DNA of 64,000 nt from CAYJAD01 sp964370835 (GTDB lineage Bacteria; Desulfobacterota; Desulfovibrionia; Desulfovibrionales; Desulfovibrionaceae), in assembly GCA_964370835.1 (NCBI GenBank), contig CAYJLO010000006.1, positions 1 to 64,000 of the forward strand, given 5' to 3'. Below are positions 53,633 through 61,232 of this stretch, one piece after another. The notes beneath the pieces are model-generated. The model saw nothing but the letters and a program-made list of their open reading frames with translations. It was not told the DNA's origin and did no database searches. The position numbers and the translations under genes are program-made. The first letter of the stretch is position 1; the number at the start of each line of letters is the position of its first letter.

Positions 53633-54790
53633 ATGCACAAAAAAACGCCTTTATGGAATTTTTTACATAAACTGGTACAGGCCGCCACGGTGACGGGCTA
53701 TACCAGCGCTGGTGTTGTGCTCTCTTTATTTTTGGTGGGCTTCGTGCCACCCATGGAGGGACATTCTGTGCGCCGTCCGGCAGAGAAAAAGGTAGCGCAA
53801 TTACGCCCTCAAGACTATCCTCTACCCATAGTACACAATACCAACGGAACTTCCTTTCGCGCCGCCGTAAGCAAAGAAAAAATTTACGCCAATGCTTCCA
53901 CCAATGCGCCATCTCATACGCAAAAAAATTGGGTGGACTTTTCATCGCAGCATATTGTGCTCCATACACAGTTAGGCTCAAAAAAGCTGGATAACGGCGC
54001 ACTAGCCTTCACCGTTATCATGGCAGAAGAAGCCGCTTTGTTTGAAAAAGACAGCGCCTTGCTCAGTACGCAGCCGGCTCAACTTGGAGAAGCTCTAGGC
54101 CATAGCGGTAAGCCCTTACGCTGGCAACAAAGCACTTTCCCCCAAGATCCACACGAACCGGCTTCCTTCGATCCCATGTGTGATTTAGAACGCCCCAGCA
54201 TGGAAGCTCTGCAAGCAAAAGTTCTGGCCAGAGCCTATGCGCCCGCATCCGGTGAAAGCTATGTGAGCGCTGCGCGCCGCTATCAGCCCATTGTGAACAA
54301 ATTGGCCAAGCGCTTTAAACTACGCCCATCCTTACTTTTTGCCATCATTCATACGGAAAGTAATTTTCGCCCTCGCCTCATGAGCCCTGCCAAAGCCATG
54401 GGACTTATGCAAATTTTGCCTTCCACCGCCGGCGGAGAGGTTTATAGATATTTATACGGGCGCAATGCCATTGTGAGCTATGAAGAGCTGGCACGCGCGG
54501 AAACCAATATCACCTATGGGGCCACCTATTTTCATTTGCTCATGACGCAACACCTCAATGGCGTGGTGCAGCATCGCTCCCGCGAAATATGTGCCATTGC
54601 AGCCTATAATATGGGTATAGGGCGTCTTATGCGCTATTTTGGATCCACGGCAGAGGAGGCTTTTGCTCACATTAATCGCCTCACACCCCACCAAGTGTAT
54701 ACGCACCTCACGCAAACCCTACCCATATCTGAAACCCGCACGTATGTTTCACGTGTAAACCACCGAGAGTCCCTTTATAAAAACATGTAA
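53633..54790 (+). CDS. Membrane-bound lytic murein transglycosylase, MltC-like
   Basis: 385 aa. An N-terminal membrane segment (about 18-38) has no lipobox, so it is an anchor or signal. The middle is about 190 residues and variable (MltC-type N domain). A C-terminal SLT domain (about 215-375) contains the catalytic Glu in IIHTESNFRPRLMSPAKAMGLMQILPSTAG, and AAYNMGIGRL and the MltC-like ISETRTYVSRV follow. It cleaves peptidoglycan glycan strands. The start at 53633 has GAGG upstream; a frame start at 53588 would lie right at the predicted transcription start. Control by sigma-54 is suggested by the promoter at 53560. Confidence 0.87.
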   Translation: MHKKTPLWNFLHKLVQAATVTGYTSAGVVLSLFLVGFVPPMEGHSVRRPAEKKVAQLRPQDYPLPIVHNTNGTSFRAAVSKEKIYANASTNAPSHTQKNWVDFSSQHIVLHTQLGSKKLDNGALAFTVIMAEEAALFEKDSALLSTQPAQLGEALGHSGKPLRWQQSTFPQDPHEPASFDPMCDLERPSMEALQAKVLARAYAPASGESYVSAARRYQPIVNKLAKRFKLRPSLLFAIIHTESNFRPRLMSPAKAMGLMQILPSTAGGEVYRYLYGRNAIVSYEELARAETNITYGATYFHLLMTQHLNGVVQHRSREICAIAAYNMGIGRLMRYFGSTAEEAFAHINRLTPHQVYTHLTQTLPISETRTYVSRVNHRESLYKNM

Positions 54791-54849
54791 ACGCACCCTC
54801 AGGATGCTCTACATAAAACTTGTATTTTTCATAAAAAAAACATACATTG

Positions 54850-54886
54850 AGCGTTGGCTTTTTTTCAAAAGCTAACGCTTTGTTTT
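54850..54886 (+). terminator. Terminator of the lytic transglycosylase gene
   Basis: AGCGTTGGCTTTT (54850-54862) pairs with AAAAGCTAACGCT (54867-54879), one G-T pair, followed by TTGTTTTT. Confidence 0.85.
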
Positions 54887-54958
54887 TATTCAAAAACCTA
54901 AGAGAGCACCACGAAACTTACATCGCTGTGCCTTTTTCAAAAATACTAAGGAGTTTTT

Positions 54959-55555
54959 ATGTTACGCATTCTTCCTCTCATGCTGTTGACCTTAGGGCTT
55001 TTAACAGCTTGCAATAGCCCCTCTGAGGCTCCCAAAGCAACCACCACTGCCGCTGTGCAAACCATTGCCATCGTGGACACAGCTAAAATCTTTCGTGAAA
55101 GCGCACCCGGTAAAGCCGGCGTAGACTTTTTGAAGAGCATTCAAGCTGATATGCAAATTGCTTTGGCCACTTTACAAGCTAAAGTGCAAGCTGACCCCGA
55201 AAATATGGAATTACAACAAGAAGCCCAAGCTACTTTTGGCCAATTGCAACAACGCATGAGCGCAGAAGAGCAAAATGTGGTAAATATCCTCAATGAATTA
55301 GTACAGAAAAGCTTGGACGAGTATCGCACAACCAAGAACATTTCCGTCATTGTGGGCACAGAGGCTGCTCTTTCCTTTGACAAAACTGTGGACGTGACCG
55401 GCGATATTATTGTTGCCATGGACAAGCATAAGGTTGAGTACAAATCCATCATGCCTGAAGAAGAAAAAGCCGCTCCTGCAGCTCCAGAAGCCGCCCCCAA
55501 GGCAGACGCTGAGCAAGAAGCTGCTCCTGCCACCGAAGGCGAAAAAAGCAACTAA
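54959..55555 (+). CDS. Skp/OmpH-like periplasmic lipoprotein
   Basis: 198 aa. A lipoprotein signal peptide ends in the lipobox LLTAC (Cys19). The mature part has the OmpH N-terminus IAIVDTAKIFRESAPGKAG (about 37-55), a long coiled coil (about 56-125; DMQIALATLQAKVQ, QQEAQATFGQLQQRMSAEEQNVV) and the closing strand ISVIVGTEAALSFDKTVDVTGDI. An Ala/Glu/Pro-rich tail follows. Skp-type proteins chaperone outer-membrane proteins; here a lipid anchor would hold it to a membrane. AGGAG precedes the ATG. Monocistronic. Confidence 0.82.
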   Translation: MLRILPLMLLTLGLLTACNSPSEAPKATTTAAVQTIAIVDTAKIFRESAPGKAGVDFLKSIQADMQIALATLQAKVQADPENMELQQEAQATFGQLQQRMSAEEQNVVNILNELVQKSLDEYRTTKNISVIVGTEAALSFDKTVDVTGDIIVAMDKHKVEYKSIMPEEEKAAPAAPEAAPKADAEQEAAPATEGEKSN

Positions 55556-55577
55556 GCTTCCCTAGTTAACTCTATTT

Positions 55578-55615
55578 AAGCGCTGTTCTTTCCAAGAAGG
55601 GACAGCGCTTTTTTT
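55578..55615 (+). terminator. Terminator of the Skp-like lipoprotein gene
   Basis: AAGCGCTGT (55578-55586) pairs with ACAGCGCTT (55602-55610), with seven T following. Confidence 0.9.
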
Positions 55616-55815
55616 GCGTGCACAGCGTCGCACCCCTCTCATGAGGACATCATATATTTGTGCAAAAAATGTCTCCTGCACGGGAGTATTGTTTTACAGC
55701 CACTGCCTAATAATCATACAACGCGAACACCTTGTGTATATTTTTTATACACATACAAAAAAACAGTAAAATCATTTTAGTTGTCATAACAACGAATTAG
55801 ACTATTTTCACATTT

Positions 55816-55831
55816 TGGCACGGTCATTGCT
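55816..55831 (+). promoter_or_regulatory. Sigma-54 promoter of the His-rich gene
   Basis: TGGCACGGTCATTGCT is a full match to the sigma-54 consensus TGGCACG-N4-TTGCT. Transcription would start near 55841, about 45 bases before the ATG. This is the best sigma-54 site in the window. Confidence 0.85.
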
Positions 55832-55885
55832 GAGTGATATGTGATGCCAGCTTACACTGTGTATCATTAACATGAGGAGAAAATG

Positions 55886-56161
55886 ATGAAATTTATTATG
55901 AGTTTTGCAATATTATTGTCCATGGCCATGGCTGTTCCCGCTGAGGCCGGTATTTTAGGCGTCATTGATAGAATATTAGATCCTAGACACCATGCCCCCA
56001 AGCATGTGGTTGTGCATAAGGCACAAAAACCTACTGTTGTACATCATGTGGTACAAAAGGCACCCATCACCCATGTGGTGCACAAGGCTCCCCGTGCCCA
56101 TGCAGCCAATAAGCCCTCTGCTGTGCACGTAATACAAAAAGACCATCGCCAGCATCGTTAA
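55886..56161 (+). CDS. Small His-rich secreted protein under sigma-54 control
   Basis: About 91 aa, not recognised. Signal peptide about 1-21 (ending AEAG). The mature part of about 70 residues has 15 or so His in three loosely repeated units (HVVVHKAQKPTVV, HHVVQKAPITHVV, HKAPRAHAANK), no Cys and many Val/Lys. The composition suggests binding of Ni, Zn, Cu or heme, or a structural surface role. GAGGAG precedes ATG-ATG at 55883/55886; the second gives better spacing. Its own sigma-54 promoter and terminator make it a tightly regulated single-gene unit. Confidence 0.7.
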   Translation: MKFIMSFAILLSMAMAVPAEAGILGVIDRILDPRHHAPKHVVVHKAQKPTVVHHVVQKAPITHVVHKAPRAHAANKPSAVHVIQKDHRQHR

Positions 56162-56212
56162 AAGCTTCACGCAAACATAGGGATAATAGTACAGCAGATA
56201 CTAAATAATTAC

Positions 56213-56256
56213 AAAAAAAGGCTTGCAAGGTAATATCTTGTAAGCCTTTTTATTTT
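56213..56256 (+). terminator. Terminator of the His-rich gene
   Basis: AAAAAGGCTT-CAAG pairs with CTTG-AAGCCTTTTT around GTAATAT, followed by ATTTT. Confidence 0.85.
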
Positions 56257-56463
56257 CCAAGAGTGCCTTGCCCTCTATCTTTGCTGATGGAACTCATCTA
56301 AATCCCCTCCTTCGGCAAGAAATCGCCTTATTGCGAATTTTTTGGTGAAGCTCCGCCGCATTGCCCTTTTCTTGGCGAAAAACCGTTTGCTTAACCTTTC
56401 CGTGATGAAGAAACGAAAAATCTGTTTGGGGATTGAAAGCAAAGATGAAAAGAAAATTTCCCA

Positions 56464-56498
56464 CGAAAAAAGGCTTTAGATTTTACATCTAAAGCCTT
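56464..56498 (-). terminator. Terminator of tRNA-Phe
   Basis: AAGGCTTTAGAT (56470-56481) pairs perfectly with ATCTAAAGCCTT (56487-56498); a T-run follows on the minus strand. Confidence 0.85.
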
Positions 56499-56510
56499 GA
56501 CCATTTTCGG

Positions 56511-56586
56511 TGGTGCCGCGGGACAGAATTGAACTGCCGACACGGGGATTTTCAGTCCCCTGCTCTACCAACTGAGCTACCGCGGC
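56511..56586 (-). tRNA. tRNA-Phe (anticodon GAA)
   Basis: 76 nt including an encoded CCA end. On the minus strand the acceptor arm GCCGCGG pairs with CCGCGGC, the D-arm reads AGCTCAGTTGGTAGAGC, the anticodon loop is CTGAAAA with GAA, and the T-loop reads TTCAATT. The anticodon arm GGGGA/TCCCC is the same as in E. coli tRNA-Phe. It stands alone, with its own terminator. Confidence 0.97.
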
Positions 56587-56676
56587 GACAAGAGAAGTTC
56601 TACGCAAAGAGATGTGTTTTGGCAAGCTTTTTTTTCAAAAAATTGTAACTTTTTTGCAATAAAATATTTTTACCAA

Positions 56677-57381
56677 TTAATACACAACACTATACGACAT
56701 AACTTCCGGCCTATGGAAGAAAAGCTCCACACGCCTATTAAGCATTTGCGCTGTTTCGTCGTTACCGGCTTGATACGGTCTGGTGTCACCGTAGGCAATG
56801 CTACGCAAACGAGAGGGTTTTACGCCTTGCTCTATGAGATAACGTATGACCGCCGCAGAGCGCGAGGCTGACAATTCCCACGGGGATGGATAGGGCCCCA
56901 AGTCTTCTGTATTATCGGCATGGCCGCGCACCACCAAGTACATATTATATTCGCTGAGCAAGAACACCACATCTTCCAGCACCTGAAAGCCTTTTTCACT
57001 CAGCTCAGCAGAGCCCTCATTGAACATGAGCCCCGAGTGCACACGCAATTGCACGCCCACATCGTCGGCGGTGATGCCCGAAGCATTTTGCGGCACGGCA
57101 TCGGCCAGCAGCATCTTCTTAATCTTTTCTGCCAGTGCGTAGTGGGTTTTTTCCGCTTCACTCTTGCTATTACGCATGTCAATCTTATCGGTATTTTGAA
57201 TGAAGGGATTGTTGGATACGGGCGATGTGGACGAAGTGTCCATGGCGCCTTCACCGGAAAAATACGCCGCAAGCCCCGCCTTGGTCTCCGGCGGTGCCAT
57301 ATTCAATATCCATAAGAGCAGAAAGAAAGCCATCATGGCTGTCACAAAGTCGGCATACGCCACTTTCCATGCACCACCCAT
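56677..57381 (-). CDS. motB: Flagellar stator protein MotB
   Basis: 234 aa. An N-terminal membrane helix begins with GGAWKVAYADFVTAMMAFFLLLWIL, with the proton-carrying Asp at residue 11. A linker and plug follow, then an OmpA-type peptidoglycan-binding domain (about 115-230; VVRGHADNTEDLGPYPSPWELSASRSAAVIRYL and NRRVELFF). GGAGA precedes the ATG. 27 bp downstream of motA. Confidence 0.93.
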   Translation of the reverse strand: MGGAWKVAYADFVTAMMAFFLLLWILNMAPPETKAGLAAYFSGEGAMDTSSTSPVSNNPFIQNTDKIDMRNSKSEAEKTHYALAEKIKKMLLADAVPQNASGITADDVGVQLRVHSGLMFNEGSAELSEKGFQVLEDVVFLLSEYNMYLVVRGHADNTEDLGPYPSPWELSASRSAAVIRYLIEQGVKPSRLRSIAYGDTRPYQAGNDETAQMLNRRVELFFHRPEVMSYSVVY

Positions 57382-57408
57382 AGTTATCTCCGTAGGTAAT
57401 AAGGCCCG

Positions 57409-58257
57409 CTATGAGCTCTTAAGTTTTTCTTCCATCTCAGCAAATGTGGGACGGAAGGCCTGTGGTATGGCGCGACGACCGTATTCCACAGAAATGAGCG
57501 GCGTGGAGCCACGAATGGCAGCTGCCACGGCTTCTTTAATGGAATTATAATAAAAATGCTCTTCGTGGGCATGGTTTTCCAGCTTGGCACCCATGGGCCC
57601 AAAGAAACCATAACAAAACAAAATACCCACAAAGGTTCCCACCAAGGCGGCGGCGATATAGTGGCCAAGCACTTCTGGCGGCTCGTTAATCTTACTCATG
57701 GACAAAATAACACCGAGTACACAGGCCACAATACCCATGCCGGGCATGGACTCAGCCATATGCGTCACAGCGTGGGCAGGGAGCAGTTCTTCTTCGTGCA
57801 TGGTGTGCATGTCAATTTTCATGAGGCTGTCAATGTCGGCAGGATCGCCGGTGGTGAGATACACACGCAAAGTATCGCCAATGAAGCTCACAGTTTTTTT
57901 GGAGCTAGAAATGGAGGGGAATTTATTGAAGATGGCACTGCCTTCGGGATTTTCCACATCGCTTTCGATACTAATGACCCCTTCACGGTGCATTTTAGAA
58001 AAGAGCGCATACATGAGGGCCAAGGTATCGGCATATTTTTCTTTACTGGAGCCTGGGTCGCCAAAAATATGCTTGAAAGAGCCCGTGATGAGCTTCCAAG
58101 TATATTTGGTTTGCGACGCAAAAAAAGCTCCCCAGCAAGCACCCAAAATAATAACATATTCTGCCGGCTGCACCAGAATAAGGAAATCGCCTTTGGCCAT
58201 GGTGTAGCCTGCCACAACACTACCCATAACAATAACTAAGCCAATAATTATATACAT
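57409..58257 (-). CDS. motA: Flagellar stator protein MotA
   Basis: 282 aa with four membrane helices. Helices 1-2 contain GLVIVMGSVVAGYTMAKG and AEYVIILGACWGAFFAS; helices 3-4 contain MGIVACVLGVILSMSKI and IAAALVGTFVGILFCYGFFGP, with the conserved prolines. The cytoplasmic loop carries the charged rotor-facing region. With MotB it forms the ion channel that drives the flagellum. No other flagellar gene is in the window. Confidence 0.94.
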   Translation of the reverse strand: MYIIIGLVIVMGSVVAGYTMAKGDFLILVQPAEYVIILGACWGAFFASQTKYTWKLITGSFKHIFGDPGSSKEKYADTLALMYALFSKMHREGVISIESDVENPEGSAIFNKFPSISSSKKTVSFIGDTLRVYLTTGDPADIDSLMKIDMHTMHEEELLPAHAVTHMAESMPGMGIVACVLGVILSMSKINEPPEVLGHYIAAALVGTFVGILFCYGFFGPMGAKLENHAHEEHFYYNSIKEAVAAAIRGSTPLISVEYGRRAIPQAFRPTFAEMEEKLKSS

Positions 58258-58436
58258 AGAACATCCGTAGAAGAGCTTGGGGGTTTGAAAATACAGTATC
58301 TTTTTATATAATCGGGTAAAAATATAAAAACTTTAGATAGAATTAATAATAGTCATTGCCATGCTTTTTGTAAAGGAGAATGAACTGCGAACGGCATCAT
58401 ACATAAAATAATTATCTAATATTAGAGCATCTACTC

Positions 58437-58466
58437 TTGACAAGAGTCCTTTTACTAAGGTAAAGA
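58437..58466 (+). promoter_or_regulatory. Likely promoter of the rpsF operon
   Basis: TTGACA (58437-58442) is followed 18 bases later by TAAAGA (58461-58466). A small hairpin (CACAC/GTGTG near 58481-58497) lies in the leader before the SD and might take part in ribosomal-protein feedback; I could not match it to the known S6:S18 binding structure. Confidence 0.45.
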
Positions 58467-58523
58467 ACCGCTTCCCTTGCTCACACATGGGGTGTGGGCC
58501 AATTAGTCCGTAAGGAGTTTATA

Positions 58524-58832
58524 ATGAGAAAGTTTGAAACTTTGCTCTTGCTCTCTCCAGAGCTTGCAGCAGAAAACCGTGAGGTTATCATCTCCGGTTT
58601 GACCGCCATCATTGAGCGCGAACAAGGCAAAATGCTTGTAGTAGACGCTTGGGGCATGCGCGATTTAGCTTACCCTGTACAAAAACACATGCGCGGTCAC
58701 TACGTGCGTTTAGAGTTTGCAGCACCTGCACCTGCCATTGCTGAACTTGAGCGCAACATCCGTATCACCGAAGGCATCTTTAAATTTATTACTGTTAAGT
58801 TGGCCGATGAAGTGGCTGAGGAGGTAGCATAA
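58524..58832 (+). CDS. rpsF: Ribosomal protein bS6
   Basis: Small-subunit protein that pairs with bS18 on the platform. 102 aa starting MRKFETLLLLSPEL, with the family segments GMRDLAYPVQKHMRGHYVRLEF and IRITEGIFKFITVK. AAGGAG precedes the ATG at 58524. It overlaps rpsR by one base (TAATG). Confidence 0.96.
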   Translation: MRKFETLLLLSPELAAENREVIISGLTAIIEREQGKMLVVDAWGMRDLAYPVQKHMRGHYVRLEFAAPAPAIAELERNIRITEGIFKFITVKLADEVAEEVA

Positions 58833-59095
58833 TGGCTTTTAAGAAGAAATTTGCTCCACGCCGCAAATTCTGTCGTTTTTGCGCTGATAAAGACCTGCCT
58901 TTAAACTATAAGCGTGCCGACATTTTGCGCGATTTCATCACCGAACGTGGTAAAATCATCGCTCGTCGCATCACTGGCACTTGTGCTCACCATCAACGTT
59001 TGCTCACCACTGAGATCAAGCGCGCTCGTCAGATGGCATTGCTCATCTACACCGCCACTCATGATAGCAACGTTAAGAAAAAAAGCATGATATAA
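58832..59095 (+). CDS. rpsR: Ribosomal protein bS18
   Basis: 87 aa, starting AFKKKFAPRRKFCRFCADKDLPLNYK. CRFC is the N-terminal Cys pair typical of zinc-type S18. The core ILRDFITERGKIIARRITGTCAHHQRLLTTEIKRARQMALL is canonical. GAGGAGG lies before the start inside rpsF. Confidence 0.97.
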   Translation: MAFKKKFAPRRKFCRFCADKDLPLNYKRADILRDFITERGKIIARRITGTCAHHQRLLTTEIKRARQMALLIYTATHDSNVKKKSMI

Positions 59096-59110
59096 GGGGA
59101 GTGTACGCAT

Positions 59111-59638
59111 ATGAAAATCATTCTCCGCGCTGACGTTGAAAATTTAGGCAAAGTGGGCGACGTAGTAACCGTTAAGGCTGGCTACGGTCGTAACTTCCTT
59201 TTGCCCCAAGGCATGGCCATGGTTGCCAGCCCAGGCAACTTGAAGTCTTTTGAACTTGAGCGTAAAAAGCTTGAAGAAAAAATGAGCACCCTTCGTAACG
59301 ACGCTCAAAGCGTTTGCGAAAAGCTCGAAAAGCTCGACGTGATTATCAAAATGCGCGTGGGCGAAAACGACAAGCTTTACGGTTCTGTAACTTCCAACCT
59401 CATTCAAGAAACATTGCTTGCTTTGGGTGTGGACGTTGACCGTCGTCGTATCTTGCTTGACGCTCCCATCCGTGTTCTTGGCGAGCATGAAGTTCGTGTA
59501 CGTCTTTTCGCTGGCGTTATTGCTAACGTTACAGTGAAAGTAGAAAGCGAACAACGCGCTTACGCTGAAGACACTCCAGCTGAAGTTGTAGAAGAAGTGG
59601 CTGAAGAAGCCGCAGAAGCTACCGAAGCTGCTGAATAG
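59111..59638 (+). CDS. rplI: Ribosomal protein bL9
   Basis: 175 aa. N-terminal rRNA-binding domain MKIILRADVENLGKVGDVVTVKAGYGRNFLLPQGMA, a connecting helix (about 50-75) and a C-terminal domain with LYGSVT. The last 25 residues are an extra acidic Glu/Ala tail (VVEEVAEEAAEATEAAE) beyond the E. coli length of 149. A strong terminator follows, so transcription does not run on to dnaB. Confidence 0.95.
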   Translation: MKIILRADVENLGKVGDVVTVKAGYGRNFLLPQGMAMVASPGNLKSFELERKKLEEKMSTLRNDAQSVCEKLEKLDVIIKMRVGENDKLYGSVTSNLIQETLLALGVDVDRRRILLDAPIRVLGEHEVRVRLFAGVIANVTVKVESEQRAYAEDTPAEVVEEVAEEAAEATEAAE

Positions 59639-59647
59639 TTCTTTTTT

Positions 59648-59690
59648 AATCCCCTTATATTTTGTTTTTGCAAAGTATAAGGGGATTTTT
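59648..59690 (+). terminator. Terminator after rplI
   Basis: AATCCCCTTATA (59648-59659) pairs with TATAAGGGGATT (59676-59687), followed by TTTTG. It closes the ribosomal operon just before the convergent TIR gene. Confidence 0.88.
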
Positions 59691-59751
59691 GTATGCTTTG
59701 TCCTGCATCGCTTTAAGCCTCTTGGTATTTCTTACCAAAATTATGCCTTCC

Positions 59752-60972
59752 TTAGTCTTTTTTCACCTCGCAATTGGGCGGAAGATTAGCTGTAAAAGCC
59801 CAAAAGTCTTCTTTAGAGAGCTTATGCGCGCTGGAATCTGTCGAGACAAATACCGTTTTTACTCTGCGCAAATAACGACCAAGGGACACATCGGTAATGG
59901 GTACATTTCTGATGCTTAACACTTGAAGATGTCTGAAAGCTCGTAATTGCAACATATCTTCAAGGGGGTTCCCATCCAAAGAAAGGGCCATGAGAGAATC
60001 CTTGGAGGCATGCAAGGGGCTCACATCCGTAATCTTATTGCCCGCAAGCCCCACCATGGAAAGGGATGTCAGCTCTGCAAGGGGGCTTATGTCCGTGATG
60101 TTATTATCATCAAGATTCAATATGGTGATACCTTTCATGTGGCGTAGCAAATCTATATTAGTGATATTCATGCCCGCAAGGTCAAGTTGCCCGCTATAGC
60201 TTGCCAAATCCTCCGACCGTAGCTCGCCATGGGGCTTTTGCAGCACTTCTCGCAGGGCTTTTTCCAATGCTGTGTCGCTGACCTGAATGGTGTTGCCACT
60301 TTCGCCGCCAGAGTGTTGCATCCACAAATAGCTTCCACATGCACCTGCCACAACACACAAAATGAGAAGCAAGGCCACAAGGAGTTTTCTGTTGGACGTA
60401 TTGGGAGCATGGGAGGGCGCAGGCTTTGGCTTCGCATTTTTTCGAGATGCAAAGGCTGTGGAAGAGATGGGGGCGGCGTGCTGTACGGCCTGTTGCGTGG
60501 TAACAGCGGCGTATTCCTCTCCTTCGGCGCGCATGGTTTGTTCAGGAAGTATGCCTTCATGCAGGCGGCGATAAAATTTTTCCTTATCATGAAAGCGCGA
60601 TTCCAAGAGAGCTTGAATATTACCCAACTGCATTTTGAGGCCAAGGGGAAGCTCCACTTCTTCAATATGCACACAAAGCATATGTTTGCGCTGATCTATG
60701 GCAAAGATGATTTCTTTGCGCACATTATGCGAGGCCAAGGACGCTTCGGAAATGAATACCAGAAAAACAGCGCATCCATGCAAAGCCGCGGCTATTTCAT
60801 CGGACCAATCTGCGCCGGGATCTATGCCTTCATCATACCAAATGCGAAAGCCGGCTTCATGTAGTTTACTGATATGCGCATAGACAATATCTGAATTTTT
60901 ATGGGCATAGCTGACGAAAACATAGGGTTTATCACCTTCATAGGCATCAAAGGGCGGAATAAGGCTTTGCAT
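59752..60972 (-). CDS. TIR-transmembrane-LRR protein
   Basis: 406 aa in three parts. An N-terminal TIR domain (about 15-145) begins YVFVSYAHKNSD and has the BB-loop region RIWYDEGIDPGADW; E87 in SHNVRKEI aligns with the catalytic Glu of NAD-cleaving TIR enzymes. A Pro/Lys-rich linker leads to one membrane helix (about 197-216). The C-terminal part (about 228-400) holds internalin-like leucine-rich repeats (LDLAGMNITNIDLL, LNLDDNNITDISPL, VGLAGNKITDVSPL, LSLDGNPLEDM). Predicted topology: TIR inside, LRR in the periplasm. AAGGAAA precedes the ATG. It lies reversed between rplI and dnaB, with no ThsA-like or other partner gene. It may be an NADase immune sensor or a signalling receptor; both are inference. 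Confidence 0.85.
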   Translation of the reverse strand: MQSLIPPFDAYEGDKPYVFVSYAHKNSDIVYAHISKLHEAGFRIWYDEGIDPGADWSDEIAAALHGCAVFLVFISEASLASHNVRKEIIFAIDQRKHMLCVHIEEVELPLGLKMQLGNIQALLESRFHDKEKFYRRLHEGILPEQTMRAEGEEYAAVTTQQAVQHAAPISSTAFASRKNAKPKPAPSHAPNTSNRKLLVALLLILCVVAGACGSYLWMQHSGGESGNTIQVSDTALEKALREVLQKPHGELRSEDLASYSGQLDLAGMNITNIDLLRHMKGITILNLDDNNITDISPLAELTSLSMVGLAGNKITDVSPLHASKDSLMALSLDGNPLEDMLQLRAFRHLQVLSIRNVPITDVSLGRYLRRVKTVFVSTDSSAHKLSKEDFWAFTANLPPNCEVKKD

Positions 60973-61232
60973 GGGCTTTCCTTGGGTATGATATTGTATG
61001 ACTACATATTTTTATACAAAAGAGTTCTTTTTTATGTATGATTTTTAGTCTTCCATGGCAAGTTTTTCTTCTTTTGCGCTGAGTACAAAAAATAATGCCA
61101 CCGTAAAAAAAGCTTTGCCCTTTCACACAGGGTGGAAAACTAGGGAAGCTTTCCTTGCCATGCGGGCCTTTTCTCGCTATTTTACGGCTTCACTGTACAT
61201 TTCTTTTTCACAGATAGCCCCATAGGACTTTT

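Larger units (their letters stand above)
55556..55885. other. Intergenic region between Skp-like and His-rich genes
   Basis: 330 bases. It holds the Skp-like gene terminator (55578-55615) and the sigma-54 promoter (55816-55831). The middle is AT-rich; no upstream activator site could be recognised with confidence. Confidence 0.55.
56165..56510. other. Intergenic region between His-rich gene and tRNA-Phe
   Basis: About 345 bases. It contains a + strand terminator (56213-56256) and the tRNA terminator (56464-56498). The stretch between them, 56260-56460, has no supported gene. Confidence 0.5.

Noticed and set aside
59752..60972. TIR gene as part of a Thoeris or CBASS island
   Set aside because: No ThsA-type NAD-binding effector, nucleotidyltransferase or other defence gene lies nearby; the flanks are ribosomal and replication genes.
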